Shown piece by piece: positions 1 to 9,140 of a stretch of DNA of 64,000 bases. Numbering within the stretch: position 1 is the first letter of the stretch; every line of letters starts with the position of its first letter. A program made the translations under genes and the position numbers. The notes under the pieces were generated by a model that was not told the origin of the DNA, did not search any database, and saw only the letters and a list, made by a program, of their open reading frames with translations. This DNA is from Calvatia gigantea (taxonomy: Eukaryota; Basidiomycota; Agaricomycetes; Agaricales; Lycoperdaceae). The DNA is taken from positions 2,046,001 through 2,110,000 of the forward strand of contig JACAAK010000006.1 of NCBI GenBank assembly GCA_025093985.1, written 5' to 3'.

Positions 1-1512
1 AGCCTTCATGAGTGTAGTCTTGCTCTGGGGAATATAGTTCTTCGTCTTCGTAAGGTGGTTCGTAGGGGTCCTGAGGTTCTGCCTGTATTTCATGTATGGT
101 TCGTGCAGGTTGGCGATTTGGTTGAAAACGAGTGTGGTAGGTTGGTTGGAAACGGGGTGGTTGGTAGGGAGTTGGGTTTCGAGGGAAGTTTCTAGGCCAC
201 ATTGCGTCAGCTTGACGATTGACTGAGTCTCGTCGTACTGCATCGGTATACCATTTGGCAATGGTTTTGGGTGGTCCTTCTTTTCTAGTCCATACTTCTC
301 TTGCGAGATTTGGATTGAGTCCTCGTTTATATTGTTCAATTAATGCCTCATTGTCTTGAATTCCTCCAATAGATGCAAGGCGTTGGAAATCAAGATTGAA
401 GTCTGCTGCTGAGGACTTATTTTGCTTCAATTCGTACCATTGTCTTCGCGCAGTGATTTGTTCATCTACTGGAGTGAAGTGTTTCAAGATTTCAATTTCG
501 AACTCTTCGAAGGTAGAGTATCTCCAAGGGATGGGTTTTCCACAGGCATTGGTAATTCGGCTTTTGTAATATTGTTCAGACCAGGATCTGGCTTTCCCTT
601 CGACCATAAGGCCGAGGACGAATCTGATCTGTCGCTGGTCATCCGTAAATGCTCTAGGGTTCATTTCGAGATAGTTTTTGACTAGCATCCACCAAGTTTT
701 AAATCGGGGGTTTGTTCCGTCGAAGTTCGGGGGCTTTTGTCCAATTTCTTTTGAATTTCCATCGTTTCCTACAAATTGAATGGCTGGAGTACAATGTCTT
801 CGTCGACCTCCTCCTTCTCTTCCAATGGAGAAAGAGGACGGAGTGAATGAACCATGGCTGGAGTTTCGTGATGAGGGAGGGGAGGGAGAGGGCACTCTTC
901 CTTGTCGACCTCTGCAGGGAGGATCTTCTCCCGGTGTTCTTCGTCATCCAATTCCAAAGATGGGGGTTGTAGTTCCTGATCGGGGTGGCGGTTGGTCGGT
1001 TGGTTCATTATTTGTTTCAGTTTGCGTTTGAGTGGAAGTAGCCATGCCTTCGATTTCTGGATGAAATGGTTCTTGTGATTCGAAGCCCGGGATATCTGGG
1101 TATTCGAGGGTGTCTGGAGTGTATATAAGATGGGTTCCTTCTCGATTGAGGATGTCTTGGAAGTCAAATGGATGTTTGGGCAGCTGATGGAACGTCTTGT
1201 TGTCTTCGTCGTCTTCAAGGACGGATGGCAAGATGTGGGGGTTTTCGATTCTGAATTGGGAAGGGGATACGGCTCTGGACGGTGTCTGTGGCAGTGACTC
1301 TTGAGGTGGACCTTGCTCGGGCGAATCAGGTCAAAAATAGTCGAATTGGCCACTTTGTGTTGGCTTCGGTGGTTCAGGCTCAGTGGATTTTCTAGTAGGT
1401 GCTGGTAATTCTTGTAGTAGTTTTGGTTTTTGTGATCTAGTGCGTGGGGTATGATAGATCCTTTCTAAGAATGGTGCAGAAGGTCCTTCTGGTTGATGAG
1501 TTCATTTAGGCG
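1..1512 (-). pseudogene. Ty3/gypsy retrotransposon gag, degenerate, runs off left edge
   Basis: On the minus strand a Gag-like protein can be read from about 1510 to the window edge. The conserved core lies at about 790 down to 180. It includes PPNFDGTNPRFKTWW, LGLMVEGKARSWSEQYY and YSTFEEFEIEILKHFTP, then a segment rich in R, P and Q. This is the retrotransposon Gag capsid-type domain of fungal Ty3/gypsy elements. It packages element RNA into cytoplasmic particles. The upstream acidic and proline-rich part (about 1460-800) is split over two frames, with a stop at 944-946 and frame changes near 944 and 790. An in-frame TGA lies near 1338, so this copy is broken. No CCHC knuckle, protease or reverse transcriptase is visible before the edge. 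The LTR at 2004-2456 precedes it in the same orientation. Confidence 0.8.
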
Positions 1513-2003
1513 GGGGAGTAGTAGGAGACTCGAATGAGTGTTGGGTTGGTGTATGGAATGATCGTTCTGGAGATGAGGAAGGAGGGTGTAAGGGACGTTT
1601 CCCTTTTCGCGACGTGGTGAAGAAAGACAGATAGCGGTAGCCAGGCCTGCTCTACTCAACGCTACTTGGCAGAGGACAGATAAACAAGTCAGTAGACCCG
1701 AAGTTCTACTCTTCTTAACCCTATTACCGGGAAGGCTTCTCAACGTCAACTGGACAGAGGGATAGTCGGCAGAAGCTGGCCGTAAGAGACTGGAGTCGTA
1801 TAGAAACAGAGAAAGGAGGGTGGAGGTTATTCTTATGTTACGTGCGTTACCTTACTTCGCAACCGGGCCCGGATCGTCTCCACTCAGGGAGAGGTTCAAC
1901 GCTATAGCCCAGGAGTATTTGACAAGTCTCAATGACTTCTGTGCAGGCTTCGGATCGCTCCCTCGAGTAGAAGCTCGCGCTTGCCTGAGAAGTCCGAGTT
2001 AAG
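1513..2003 (-). other. Leader between LTR and gag, no gene seen
   Basis: This stretch lies between the probable LTR and the first recognisable gag codons. On the minus strand the bases directly after the LTR end (2003 downwards, starting CTTAACTCGGACTTC) would be the primer-binding site region. I could not match them to a particular tRNA. The short ORFs here are not conserved-looking. Confidence 0.35.
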
Positions 2004-2456
2004 TGTCACTGCAGTCCCCAAGGTTGTTAGCCTTGTAGCAGACGAGCGAAGATAAGGAAGCTTGTTACTAGAATAACCTGAAGTAATACAAAGTACTACT
2101 TAAGGTTTATATACTAGCTACGAATAGGAGATGAGAAAGTATGTAGTAAGTAGATATGAGTCAATGAGAACTACTACGGGTTAATTGGTAATCTAAGGAA
2201 TCATAGGGATAGGTGAAATGAATAGAAGAACGAGTACAAGTCATAAGAAGATAGAGTCAGGTAAAGAGAAGTACAATGGTGGGAAAGATGAAGGTGAAAC
2301 AGGAACATGATTCAGGATGAATCATAAGAATCAAAGGTAGAAGTACATGTGATAAATAAATAAAGAACGGACCGGGGTATACAAAAAGATGGAACGTCTG
2401 CAAGGAAGGTTAATACGTGAGTTCGGAGAGTCCAGGGATGTGGTAAGTTCGTAACA
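2004..2456 (-). mobile_element. Probable LTR of the gag-bearing gypsy element
   Basis: Read on the minus strand, the segment starts TGTTACGAACTTACC and ends CAGTGACA, giving the TG...CA ends of an LTR. A TATA-like motif (TATATAAA on the minus strand, near 2106-2115) lies inside. The gag relic follows in the same orientation. The right edge (2456) coincides almost exactly with the start of the CpG-free tract, as expected for an insertion boundary. A second LTR copy is not in the window, so the exact ends and any target duplication cannot be confirmed. Confidence 0.5.
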
Positions 2457-4216
2457 AACTACCATACCATCCTTATTGGATGTTTCATGTAGTTATCCCA
2501 TTCATTCAACTAGGTGGCCTTCCTGTATTTAAGTGTACATACATTTACTGTATTCAGTATGCTTAACCACCTTGTTCTCCTCCCCTTACTTGCCCTCAAG
2601 ACTTAGCCTAAGTTGCAACCTGAGGTTTACTCAGACTAAGGTCATAACATGTTCCAGCCCAACTGGATTGAATATTGAACACATCAGGTTAAGCCACCTA
2701 TAAGCTCCCTCATCTCAGTGTTCTCCCCCAACTATTTCAATCCCCCCTCCTTACCTACCTCCTACTTGCCCCCTTATCCTCTTGTAACCTCCAACCACTG
2801 GCCACTGCCATTGACTACCACCATCAACATTAACAGTTATTGCAGTGAATTCCAGCCTACCTAATCTAAAGCTCTTCATATCTATTGTATACATATTACT
2901 AGTATATTTGTTGTATTTCCATCCATAATAAGAATACATTTGTTCATATACTACTTTTACAGTGCTAGAAAAAGTTGGTGGTGTAATTTAGATGTTGCAC
3001 ACTCAACTGTCATTGATGTGGCAAAATACAGTTGGAGGAGAATGTCCAATCTGCTTGGGCACAAAAAAAGCCCTCTTTGCCATGTAATTGAGATGGTTTG
3101 TCTGAATTGGTGGTACTTGTCACATTGTGTTTGATCTCAACATGAGCCATGTATGTAGCATTGTCTCTTTGTAACACATCCTTCAACTATGTCTTGCAAA
3201 GCAGCAGCAGCAGCTACAACAGGAGAGCATCATGTAACTATGGAGCAGGTGGTATGGAGCTGAAAAGTCAGTACAAGTACTTTTCATGTGACTTCTGTCC
3301 TTTGTTGTATAGGTGGATTACTCAAGTATTTCTCAACTTTTTCAGAATTACTTCCTTCCTCCACAGCCATTCTTGCCTCCTTCCTCCACAATGGGCCATA
3401 CAATAGAGACCATTCATGTGAGCTCTCCCCTCTACCAGCAAATGTTCTTCATCCAGGCAGGACTGGTGACAATGGAATGGTGATGACAACCCACCCAAGC
3501 ACTTTGGGCTTCCACCCCTCACCCACAACAAGAGATGCTCCATTGCTCCACTGCCACCATTCAGCAGGTGGTGCAAACCAGAACCCAAGTCTTGACCACC
3601 ACAGTCCAATACCAACAGCACTGGCCAACCTCAGCCCATATCACCACATTACTCCCAGTCTGAGTCTGAATTTTAATGTACTGGCAAATTATATGCACCT
3701 TGTACCTCACCTTGACTCTTGCTGCCCCATCCACTCCCCCAATTCCAGTAAGCTCCCTTTCAATGCCTGTGTTCAATGTGTTGGGCAGAACACTTTTGTG
3801 TTCACTTCATGTCTTCTGCCTCATTACCTGTATCCCCTGCTCTGCTCTGCCCTTCACCACCATCTCTGCCACTCCTAGACTCACATTACCAATGTTGATG
3901 GCAGTAATAGTAATGGCAGGTACCTTGACCTTTGTCACTGTTCTTTGCATCTTGATGGAGGTGTGAGTCCCAAGACATGAGAGCCAGCCAGCAGACTACC
4001 CCAGAGTACTGTCAAGTTTCCTTCATCACTACTTGCCTGTTGTCTTTCACCATTCACTGGACACTTGGGGATCACCCACTTGACATTGAATTCTGGTGAC
4101 CATTTAAATGAGGCACCTTCTATTTTTGCCCCCACTGTGGCCTTTTTCTGCTTCCACATCTATTCACCTGTCCCTGCCTTTCCACCTGCTCTCATCATTA
4201 GAATGAGTCCATGTAC
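2457..4216. repeat. 1.76 kb tract without a single CpG
   Basis: Reading line by line, no CG dinucleotide occurs from the last one at about 2452 to the next at 4216-4217. CpG is common on both sides and in the rest of the window, and base composition here is otherwise unremarkable. The right half (about 3420-3970) is homologous to the FHA-type repeat copies elsewhere. There Arg codons of related copies are replaced by Cys or His: a VPHLDS..RRS-type segment reads VPHLDSCC here. That is the pattern of CpG to TpG/CpA change. About 2457-3400 matches nothing I recognise. Confidence 0.9.
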
Positions 4217-5290
4217 GAGGCTTTTGGTGTTGGTGGGTAGTGACAGAACTCACAAGAGAACGAACAGTCATTGCTCTTTCTCCTATCTTCCGTGTCCGTG
4301 GCCCACCCCGTTTTAGGTGGTTTTCGTTGCCCTTCGATTGTGGCAGTTTATAGGCTTCCTCCCTTTGTTGTCTTGGTCTTCCTCTCCCCCGTGACTCGTT
4401 GATTTCGCTATTATCAGCTATGATAGTCAATAGTGTCTCAGTGAATACCGGCGCACAATCGTTTGAGGTTTCATTTTATTGTTCTCTCTTTTTCGCTTTT
4501 TTTGTGCAAATTTCTCCTTCAGACTTCGCCTTAAATATATTTATTCCTTTCTGGTGATCTCTCAAAGCTAAATCACCTGACACCTCGCGTCCCTGACAGG
4601 TACAAACATCTACACAATCCGAATCAAATTCAGTCCACCACCACTCCTGCCATTTGAAAGCTTGAGTGAAGATATGGTTCAAACATTGACGCTTATTACC
4701 ATTGCCACTAGCACTGTCCACCAGGTGAGACGTACTTCTACCCTTCTACGGTCCCTATCCCAGTGAATACCACCGCTGCTGCTGGCGGTGCCAACTCCAA
4801 CAACTCATTCGCGAATAACGCTGACTCTGTTGTAGCCTTGGGAATGGACCTTGGCGGATATTGCAGAAGTCTGGGTGCAGGTTCGGGTGCGTTGGCGCGT
4901 GGTGATTCACCTGTGCCGATTGATGGAGGTGCAGCAGCCGCAATTGGGCAGGTTGCTGTTGGTGGTGGAAGGATACAAAGCTGGGCGTTGGAGTTTGGGG
5001 ATTGAAGGGGAGACCGTTATTAGGAAACGGAAGCGGTGAATAGTTCATTCCACTCGTGGTCCTCGTTGAATTAGCCTGCGAATTGGGGTATTGGACGGCT
5101 AGAGTATCAGTCCACGCCGTGATTATTGGGATACTGGATCTCGGAAATGCAGTATCCGTTTCGAATTACCACTTCCATTCTCTTCCTGTTCTCTCTCAAT
5201 TCCCCACCATTTGTTTATTTTGTGTTTTCTTTTTTTCTGTTCCTTTGAATATCGATGAACGCTCTGTCAATGAATACCAGTGTATTTGAT
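3420..5290 (+). pseudogene. FHA/RING-type gene copy 1, decayed
   Basis: This is the first of six copies of a dispersed locus. At 3430-3800 (+) the N-terminal region resembles copy 5: LPANVLHPGRT, then ANQNPSL, then YMHLVPHLDSCCPIHS. At 3890-3960 a linker resembling that of copy 6 is readable (MAVIVMAGTLTF). At 4690-5030 there is the A/N/G-rich segment shared by copies 2, 4 and 6 (PVNTTAAAGGANSNNSFANN, then DSPVPIDGGAAAA). The RING part seems to be deleted between 3800 and 3890. Much of it lies in the CpG-free tract. It faces the intact NLR at 5622-8196 tail to tail. Assignment rests on comparison with the other copies; stops and frame changes rule out a working gene. Confidence 0.6.
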
Positions 5291-5621
5291 TTCCCCCGGT
5301 TTCCCGTTTGCCCTCCCGCCCCCCCCCCTTATTTGGAGCATGACACATTGAAATAGAGCAGTTTTGTTCATGGAGGGGTCTTATAAAATAGGACTTGGGT
5401 GCTGGTTCGGCTGGTTCGGCCTCTGACTCAGGTTATTGCACCTTCAGACCTCGGTTGACCCTCAACGTCAGATGCCAACAAGGCGAAATTCATAAGTATC
5501 GAAAGATTAATGTTACTACATTACGCTGGCGCTAGCGTCCATGATACCTAGTATGTCCGTTCATGTGCTTCCCTGTGCACAAAATCCCGGGAACGAGAAC
5601 AGATGCAAGCACGAGAAATAA
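5291..5621. repeat. Shared NLR/FHA-RING 3' spacer
   Basis: No gene. About 5400-5620 is similar to the sequence after the NLR ends at 11.75-12.0 kb (same strand) and at 48.8-49.05 and 59.57-59.78 kb (reverse complement). Shared pieces include CGCTAGCG-like and TCAGAGG-type blocks. It is the spacer of the repeated cassette. A run of C at 5316-5328 is also present. Confidence 0.55.
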
Positions 5622-8196
5622 TTAGTACGGGTATGGAATACAGTAGTATTCCCTATCAAAAATCAGGTCCGGGGATGCATCAATCTCAGGACATATGAAT
5701 GCATTCCTCTTCTCAGTTGTGCTCCCACAAACCAAGACGGGCTCCTCAGGATGATCCTGCTGAAGTGATTTCAGCTGAGCTATGAAAGCTTGCAGGGCCC
5801 AAGGAGAATCTGGAGACTAGAAGATACTGAGAGTTTAGTGGGAAATTCAACATTGTACACCATATTGCCTCCTTACCTCCCTCCGCCAGGTCGCAGAGAC
5901 ATAGACGAGCTCCCCCCTTCCACGATCCAGGTGAGATACCTCAAGGTCCCGCAATGGGAGTTGTTTGCACAGTCCTCGACTTTCTAGTTCTTCTGGGAAC
6001 CTCTATCAATTGACAGTCAGTGACCAAAAAGCCATTGCGTCGACATGAGAGATAGGACATACATTCCAGATTTTGAACAAAAAATCAATATAACCAGTTT
6101 CAAGGACATGTAACCTGGCGACCTCAGCAGTGTCGATTTGACTCAAGACATCCAGGCATTCGGACCGATCTTGCTGAGACTCGAAAGGTCCCCTCCCCCG
6201 GTTAGTCCTGAGCTCCCCGGTTACAACATAGTACAGGTTGGCTTCTGCGTCGTGCTGGAGATCCCGGTAAAAACTCGATCCTGTTCTTCTCGATAGCAGG
6301 GAAGTATATGCAGCCCACCCATTGTCCCAAGGTTTATCACAGGACAGTTTATGAAGACATCGAACGATCTCGTCGACAGATTCACCACGATCAATGAAAA
6401 AGTCCTTGGATCTGGCCCGATCCACAAGGTAATCGCCAAAAGAAGCATGGAGAAATGACACTTGAGATTTGTATGCATCTTTCGGGTGTGGGATTTCGAG
6501 GACGGAGTGGAGTTTGTGGAGAGAACTGTACACGACGCTTTGTTCGATGCCGAGGACAATGGATACCCCCATGAGGCTACGAGATACGAGGGGGTACGAA
6601 AGCCCGTCAGCAGCAGATTTGGACTGCGTGCAAAGAATAAGTCCAAGGATTCGTTTCGTAGTGCGCCGTAACGTAAGTGGGATAGATGTGAAGATCTGGG
6701 TATACAATGCATCGAGGAGTGCAAAAGGGTGATCATCAGTCACTTCAACGTCCAAATGATCGATAACAGATAAGAGTAAATTTAGTCGAGATACAGGATC
6801 GGCGTGATTGGGGTCTTCCATGAAACGAACTGCCGTTGTCGCAAAGACAAAAAGGCCCAATGCGCCATTGGCGAGCTTCAGAAACTGGGTTTCACTTGGC
6901 CAGCTGGAAGGAATGTATGCATATTGCTTCCGCATAGCCTCAAAACTAGTATTCAGGTAGCACTCCACGTCTTGACAGGCTTCGGTGGAGTCGATCGGTA
7001 TGTAATCTGACCAATGGCTTGGAACGACAGCCTCGCCATTGAAAGTGGCCACGATGTGGGGTTCTGGTCGACTGGCAATGGCCCACACGAGGGGTGCAGT
7101 GGGAAATTTGAGGACGAAGCCGCTGACAAGTTGTATGATTCTACATTGCTCATCCACTCCATCACATTCATCCAACCCATCCAGCAAGACGCCCCAAGGA
7201 CCTTCACCACTTCCAATCCTCTGATTTCCGAATGGCTCGACGATGAAGACTCGGAACTGCTCTTTCATACCCTTGTTCAACAGGCTGGGATCGAGAGTAA
7301 TTTGTTCTACTATATAATTTCGGTAGGCAGGTATCCTCGTAGCCAGTTGGAAAGTGATGGTGATGAAGATGCGCTGAGGGTCTTTCCGGTCATTAAGCCT
7401 CGAAAAAAACAGTGTTGCTCCAAGACACTTGGACTCGGCGAGGGACTCGGCGAAGGTCTGAATTACGGCCGATTTGCCAACGCCAGCAGGCCCATTCAAC
7501 CATAGGAGCGCCTTCTCTCGCTCGTCGTTGTGGAACCATGTATCGATCTTCCTGCTGAGTTTGACACGTGTCCCGGGATGACACTGGGGTGGGGGATCGC
7601 GAAGGGAGGAGTCATATTCTACACCATCTATAACACGTTTGGAAAGCGCTTTCATTCCTGCAGGAGGGAGGCTGTTAATCAACAGGAATTGTAAAGTCCA
7701 TATGATAAATCTCACCGAGAGTGATCATATCGCGATCCCCTTGGACGTTGAAAATGGGGTTATTTATAACAAGATCATGGGCGCCAGGGAAGAGACTGGT
7801 TCCCCCGCCTGTCACTAAATTGCCGTGAGTCTCCACAAGTGGGAACGAGGGAGAGCCGCGAGCCTCGGGGTCGTGAGGGAACGGGGAGGAGCCGTAAATT
7901 TCGTTGGTGTGAGGGGGTAAGGAAGAATTGTGAACCTCACTGTTGTGAGGGAGCGAGGGGGAGCCGTGGACCTTGCTGTCATGAAGGTGCGATGAAGAAC
8001 TGTAAACCCCACTGTTGTGAAGGGGTGGGGGAGAGGTGTGAGCCTCGCTGACTTGAGGGAGCGGGGAAGGGCTGCGAGCCCCCTTGTGGTGAGGGAACTC
8101 TGGTATATCCGGCACGATTGGCTGGCCCAAGCGAGATATCCTTGAAAGTAAAGCATTCAGTCTTGCCCTTTTTGAACGGGGTGTTGATCCTTGCAT
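5622..8196 (-). CDS. NACHT NTPase (NLR-like), intact copy
   Basis: Four exons join cleanly: 8196-7716, 7657-6063, 6002-5877 and 5816-5622, giving 798 residues with introns of 58-60 nt. The start MQGSTPRSKRARL matches the start of the other copies. Residues 1-38 are basic and 39-122 are seven 12-residue repeats. INNPIFNVQGD (144-154) is a motif common before NACHT domains in mushrooms. The NACHT domain has Walker A GPAGVGKS (216-223), Walker B LLDGLDE (318-324) and ASRPEPH (355-361). The family acts as cytoplasmic STAND NTPases that oligomerise on ligand sensing in non-self recognition or cell death. No WD40, ankyrin or TPR repeats follow. Exon 4 encodes a C-terminal module ending YYCIPYPY, conserved in the other copies. 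It is the only one of nine main copies without lesions. Ligand and effector mechanism are unknown. Confidence 0.85.
7831..8082 (-). repeat. Seven 36-bp coding repeats in NLR exon 1
   Basis: Seven consecutive 12-residue units occupy residues 39-122, for example EAHTSPPPLHNS, KVHGSPSLPHNS and EVHNSSLPPHTN, with the pattern E/K-V-H-x-S-x-x-L-P-H-x-S. They are diverged but in frame. The other NLR copies have an intron at this point between exon 1 (ending SSNG) and the NVQG exon. In this copy exon 1 runs straight through. Confidence 0.85.
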
Positions 8197-8800
8197 GCCT
8201 CTATTAACGTAGCAGAGAGGAGTGAGTCGGCGCTAGCCGATGCGGGGGGACGGAAGTGGTCGTAGAGGGGCAGGAAGGCGAGATGTTGTGGGCTACGTAG
8301 ATGCCATATGTCAGCTTGCTGCATCATGGCTCTGATATCGATTACCGAGAAGAGGGTAGTGCGGAAATATCTTCAGCGCTAGAACCCCTCTGATGGAAAT
8401 AGCGACCAGGATTACTGGCGCTTTGGTTGGTATGACCAAGCACCCGGGTCCTGCATGGCGCCATCTTGTGTGTCTGGCGTCTTTTTGGCCTTTCGCCTTT
8501 CGGATATAGCACTCACGTTCTAACCCAAATTGCACGTTTCGAAAAACACATTCTCATTTCAAGAATATAAATGCGGATACAGACTCCGTATACGAGGAGG
8601 GGGCGGATCAGCTCTGCTTTCGTGAGGTATGATATGGGACCAAGCCTGTCGTTGTTGGATTGTGGACGTCTTGATCCATTACCACGTCTTATGACACCGT
8701 GGGGTTGGATTCGAGGGGTAAGTCACGAGAGGCTCGGTTTAATTCCGTGGGATATGTTGTGCGTCCGAAAAGCAGTTCCATTGCTGAGGTTTATGTACTG
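8197..8800. other. Upstream region of the intact NLR, no gene seen
   Basis: This is the 5' flank of the minus-strand NLR. It is pyrimidine-rich on the minus strand just before the start codon, as is usual for fungal promoters. I see no conserved protein in any frame. Confidence 0.4.
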
Positions 8801-8879
8801 AAGCAGACTCGGGGAACAAGATGCTCGCCTTGCCGAAGTGGATGTATCATGATCTCCCTGACGGAGATGTTGTGACAGG

Positions 8880-9140
8880 AATGGGGATAAACCCAGGAGA
8901 ACCAGGAGAGACGCTGATTCCCAAGTTTGCCAGGACGGTTCAACGTTCAGCATCACTGGATGTTGTGCTATAACACAGGTGAGCTCAAATGGATGGGAGA
9001 GGCCGAGTAAAGACTTACTACAGGAAGAGCGAGCGGGTTCCTCTCCGACTGCCTGCCCAGGGTAAAATGCCTTTGAGGAGTCTTTGCGGGTACCCTTTCT
9101 GAAGGGTGCCTTGTCCTTTGCGTAGCTCTTCTATGTCACT
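8880..9140 (+). pseudogene. Conserved block upstream of FHA/RING copy 2 (GELKWMGE block)
   Basis: On the plus strand a segment reads NTGELKWMGEAE, then (after a stop) a second piece ending EGCLVLCVALLCH. The same block occurs at 51827-52060 (GELKWVGEDE...EGCLALRVVMLCH) and 63600-63902 (GELKWMEDDE...EGCLGPRVDLLCH) on the minus strand. Each time it lies upstream of an FHA/RING-type copy in the same orientation. I do not recognise the protein. It may be a 5' exon of the locus or a separate small gene duplicated with it. Confidence 0.5.

Noticed and set aside
769..1353. 194-codon minus ORF as a separate gene
   Set aside because: Its C-terminal acidic part continues in another frame into the Gag core. 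It is a frameshifted piece of gag.
3288..3878. 196-codon plus ORF in the CpG-free tract
   Set aside because: It contains readable pieces of the FHA-type repeat but in a composition altered by CpG loss. No continuous conserved domain is present, and other copies show introns and stops here.
6221..6736. 171-codon minus ORF and several plus ORFs (for example 7014-7505)
   Set aside because: These overlap exon 2 of the intact NLR in other frames and recur as shadows in every NLR copy.
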